In this document: piece by piece, positions 4,776-6,643 of the stretch | Position numbering within the stretch: position 1 is the stretch's first letter | Layout: every line of letters begins with the position of its first letter | Assembly: GCA_017442025.1 (NCBI GenBank) | Contig: JAFSBD010000224.1 | Span: forward strand, 1-6,643 | DNA from: Clostridia bacterium | GTDB taxonomy: Bacteria; Bacillota; Clostridia; Oscillospirales; QAKW01 | Reading direction: 5' to 3' | DNA length: 6,643 bases | Translations under genes and position numbers: made by a program | The notes under the pieces: model-generated | Database searches by the model: none | The model's input: only the letters and a program-made list of their open reading frames with translations | What the model was told of the DNA's origin: nothing

Positions 4776-6119
4776 TTACTCCTTGGGCTCTTCCTTCTTG
4801 GCAGTTGCCTTCTTTGCGGCAGGCTTCTTGGCAGAAACCTTCTCTTCGGTGATCTCTGCATGATTGCGGATCAACTCAACCGCCTTGGAAACAGCGCAAT
4901 CCATGGTGATATCTTCCTTGGGCAGATACATCTTTACCTGATCGGCAGGCATACCGTAGGCAGCGGCAATGTCGCTATACTCCTTCTCGATATCCTCTTC
5001 CGAAACAACAACGCCTTCCAACTCAACAACCTTTTCCAGAGCAAGGCGAACCTTGGTCTGCTTCTCGGCATCGGCTTCAAAGCCCTTGCGGAAGGAAGCC
5101 TCATCCATGCCGGTATACTGCAGATACATCTGCAGATTCAAGCCGGAGCCTGCCAGGCGCTGCTCAAACTCAGCGGCCATATTATCAACCTTCTGCTGGA
5201 TCATGGCATCGGGGATGGTAACCTCGGTATTCTCCAGCAGAGCATCGATCAGCGCGTTATCCAATTCGCTATCGGCCTGACGAGCCTTTTGCTCTTTGAT
5301 CTTCTTTTTAATGTCCTTCTTCAGGTCTGCAAGGGTATCAAATTCGCTGACATCCTTGGCAAACTCATCATCCAGCTCGGGAAGCTCGGTTTCCTTGACT
5401 TCGTTGATATGGCAAGCGAAAACAGCCGCTTTCCCCTTCAGCTCTTCGGCATGATACTCTTCGGGGAAGGTAACCTCTACCTGCACATCCTCGCCGGCCT
5501 TCTTGCCGACCAACTGGGGCTCAAAGCCGGGGATAAAGCTGCCGGAGCCCAGAACCAGATCATAATTATCGCCCTTACCGCCATCGAAGGGAACGCCATC
5601 GACAGAACCCTCAAAATTGATGTTGACGGTATCGCCGTCCTTGGATTCACGCTCCACAACGATGGTGCGCTCGTTCTGCTTCTGCAGACGCTCCAGCTCG
5701 GCTTTGGCTTCAGACTCAGTTACAGTATAGACATTTTTGGTAACTTTTAAACCTTTATATTCTTTTACGTTGACTTCGGGCTTAACAGTAACGACTGCCT
5801 TGAAGGTAAAGCCTTCGGCATCCACCTCGGTGATCTCGATCTCGGGGCGAGCAACCACCTTCAGATCCGCTTCCTTCACAGCCGCATCATAAGCATCGGG
5901 ATAAAGGGCGTTCACTGCATCTTCAAAAAAGACGCCTTCGCCATACAGACGTTCTACAACCTTACGGGGAGCCTTGCCCTTTCTGAAACCGGGAACGGTG
6001 ATCTTGGCAATGTTCTTTTTGAACGCTGCATCCACTGCGTTTTTGAACTCTTCGCCTTTCACCTCAACGATCAGTTCAACGGTGCTGTTTTCCAGAGTTT
6101 TTACTTCTTTTACTGTCAT
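4776..6119 (-). CDS. tig: trigger factor (ribosome-associated peptidyl-prolyl isomerase and chaperone)
   Basis: The 447-residue protein has the three trigger factor domains in order. The N-terminal ribosome-binding domain (about 1-115) carries the signature GFRKGKAP at 44-51, which docks at ribosomal protein uL23. The FKBP-type isomerase domain follows (about 150-245; GDTVNINFEGSVDG and GSGSFIPGFEPQLVG are recognisable). The helical C-terminal substrate cradle runs from about 250 to 425. The last roughly 20 residues are a Lys/Ala/Glu-rich tail (SAKKPAAKKATAKKEEPKE), a likely disordered extension of unknown use. The start is ATG 6117-6119, with GGAGG about 10 nt upstream. It has its own promoter and leads into clpP, forming the usual folding/degradation operon. 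Confidence 0.97.
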   Translation of the reverse strand: MTVKEVKTLENSTVELIVEVKGEEFKNAVDAAFKKNIAKITVPGFRKGKAPRKVVERLYGEGVFFEDAVNALYPDAYDAAVKEADLKVVARPEIEITEVDAEGFTFKAVVTVKPEVNVKEYKGLKVTKNVYTVTESEAKAELERLQKQNERTIVVERESKDGDTVNINFEGSVDGVPFDGGKGDNYDLVLGSGSFIPGFEPQLVGKKAGEDVQVEVTFPEEYHAEELKGKAAVFACHINEVKETELPELDDEFAKDVSEFDTLADLKKDIKKKIKEQKARQADSELDNALIDALLENTEVTIPDAMIQQKVDNMAAEFEQRLAGSGLNLQMYLQYTGMDEASFRKGFEADAEKQTKVRLALEKVVELEGVVVSEEDIEKEYSDIAAAYGMPADQVKMYLPKEDITMDCAVSKAVELIRNHAEITEEKVSAKKPAAKKATAKKEEPKE

Positions 6120-6158
6120 CCTATTAGTACCTCCATATTTTAGCCTAATAACTCTATT

Positions 6159-6187
6159 ATTTTATAATTAATACCAAAAAAAGTCAA
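6159..6187 (-). promoter_or_regulatory. sigma-A promoter of tig-clpP
   Basis: On the minus strand, TTGACT (plus 6182-6187) and TAAAAT (plus 6159-6164) are separated by 17 bp, each one base from consensus. The start would fall near 6152, leaving a leader of about 32 nt. The promoter begins 2 nt beyond the stop codon of the upstream gene. No CtsR- or CIRCE-like operator was seen next to it. Confidence 0.82.
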
Positions 6188-6189
6188 CA

Positions 6190-6642
6190 CTATCTCCCAA
6201 AAAGAGAGAGAACTTTCGCCCAAAACGAAGGCCTTTTTTGGCAATTTTGCTGTATTTCTTCGATTTTCGACGGTTTTTGCGGAATCCGCAACGGCTGAAA
6301 GTTCAACGCATCGGCCGAGACCAGGGTATAAGAAATGCCGTTTTGCGCAAAAGGCTGCAGTTCCACCGCCTTGGGGCCATGGAGATGGCCGAAATAGCAA
6401 CGGCGCACCTGATATTTCTGCAAAAGCGGCAGGAAGGGCTCCTTCCCTCCGCTTAAGGGCGGATAGTGGAAAAAGACGATTCTTTCCTGATCCGTCGGAG
6501 CTTCGGCAAGGGAACGCTCCAAGCGTTGCAGCTCCCGCGCCATGATCTTTTGAGATTTTTCATCGCCGGCTTCCACATCCCAGCCGCGGGTTCCGCAAAG
6601 GGTCAGCCCATCGACCGAAAAGCAGTTATTATATAAAATGGA
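6190..6642 (-). CDS. metallophosphoesterase (calcineurin-like), C-terminal part
   Basis: The frame is open from the right edge of the window to the stop at 6190-6192, giving about 150 residues; the start lies outside. Visible motifs are LCGTRGW near the beginning (right after YNNCFSVDGL), then VFFHYPPL and YFGHLHG. The last two are the C-terminal metal-binding histidine motifs of calcineurin-like phosphoesterases. The LCGTRGW segment is typical of a stand-alone cytosolic bacterial subgroup of about 230 residues. The N-terminal DxH and GNHD motifs would be off the window. The substrate is unknown. The C-terminal tail after about RIPQKPSK is Lys-rich and not conserved-looking. The gene runs in the same direction as tig and ends 3 nt before the tig -35 box; there is no convincing terminator between them, so some readthrough into tig is possible. 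Confidence 0.85.
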   Translation of the reverse strand, partial: SILYNNCFSVDGLTLCGTRGWDVEAGDEKSQKIMARELQRLERSLAEAPTDQERIVFFHYPPLSGGKEPFLPLLQKYQVRRCYFGHLHGPKAVELQPFAQNGISYTLVSADALNFQPLRIPQKPSKIEEIQQNCQKRPSFWAKVLSLFGR

Positions 6643-6643
6643 A

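Noticed and set aside
4860..5750. A 296-residue plus-strand frame antisense to tig
   Set aside because: It is a shadow of the tig coding frame, hydrophobic because of complementary codons; tig has complete domain and start evidence.
6120..6200. CtsR or CIRCE heat-shock operator near the tig promoter
   Set aside because: No tandem heptad resembling a CtsR box and no CIRCE inverted repeat could be found around 6120-6200.
6170..6240. Terminator for the metallophosphoesterase gene
   Set aside because: A T run (6175-6181 on the minus strand) is present, but only a weak, imperfect stem can be drawn before it, and the run lies between the tig promoter boxes.

Overview
The window is chromosomal DNA from a low-GC-type Gram-positive bacterium. 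It is most likely a Clostridia member of the Oscillospiraceae/Ruminococcaceae kind. This rests on a tig-clpP-clpX chaperone/protease cluster, strong AAGGAG/GGAGG ribosome sites, TTGACA/TATAAT promoters in AT-rich gaps, GC-balanced coding DNA and a CCA-encoding tRNA gene. The genus cannot be fixed from the sequence alone.

Layout, left to right. The 3' end of a galactokinase gene (+) converges on a membrane-anchored phosphodiester glycosidase gene (-), and the two share one perfectly palindromic bidirectional terminator. An AT-rich gap of about 155 bp carries two divergent sigma-A promoters, one for the glycosidase (exact consensus) and one for tRNA-Gln(CTG) (+). Behind the tRNA is its terminator, then about 245 bp of hairpin-rich non-coding DNA that looks inserted, because it is bracketed by an exact 21-bp direct repeat of the terminator's loop and right arm. 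The rest is on the minus strand. Read in transcription order it is a metallophosphoesterase (5' end outside the window), the tig promoter, tig, clpP, a terminator, a second hairpin-rich non-coding element of about 290 bp with 34-bp terminal inverted repeats (30/34), clpX, and yfbR overlapping the clpX end by 11 nt.

Function. Trigger factor folds nascent chains at the ribosome. ClpX unfolds substrates and feeds them to ClpP, so tig/clpP/clpX form a protein quality-control locus. YfbR is a 5'-deoxynucleotidase that appears translationally coupled to ClpX. The galactokinase, glycosidase and metallophosphoesterase are neighbours without an evident shared pathway.

The most interesting parts are the two unrelated, structured non-coding elements that bracket clpX-yfbR. 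One seems to have split a tRNA/yfbR shared terminator. The other separates clpX from clpP and carries the clpX Shine-Dalgarno in its terminal repeat, so it may control clpX translation. Whether they are mobile (MITE-like) repeats needs a genome-wide copy search that cannot be done here.
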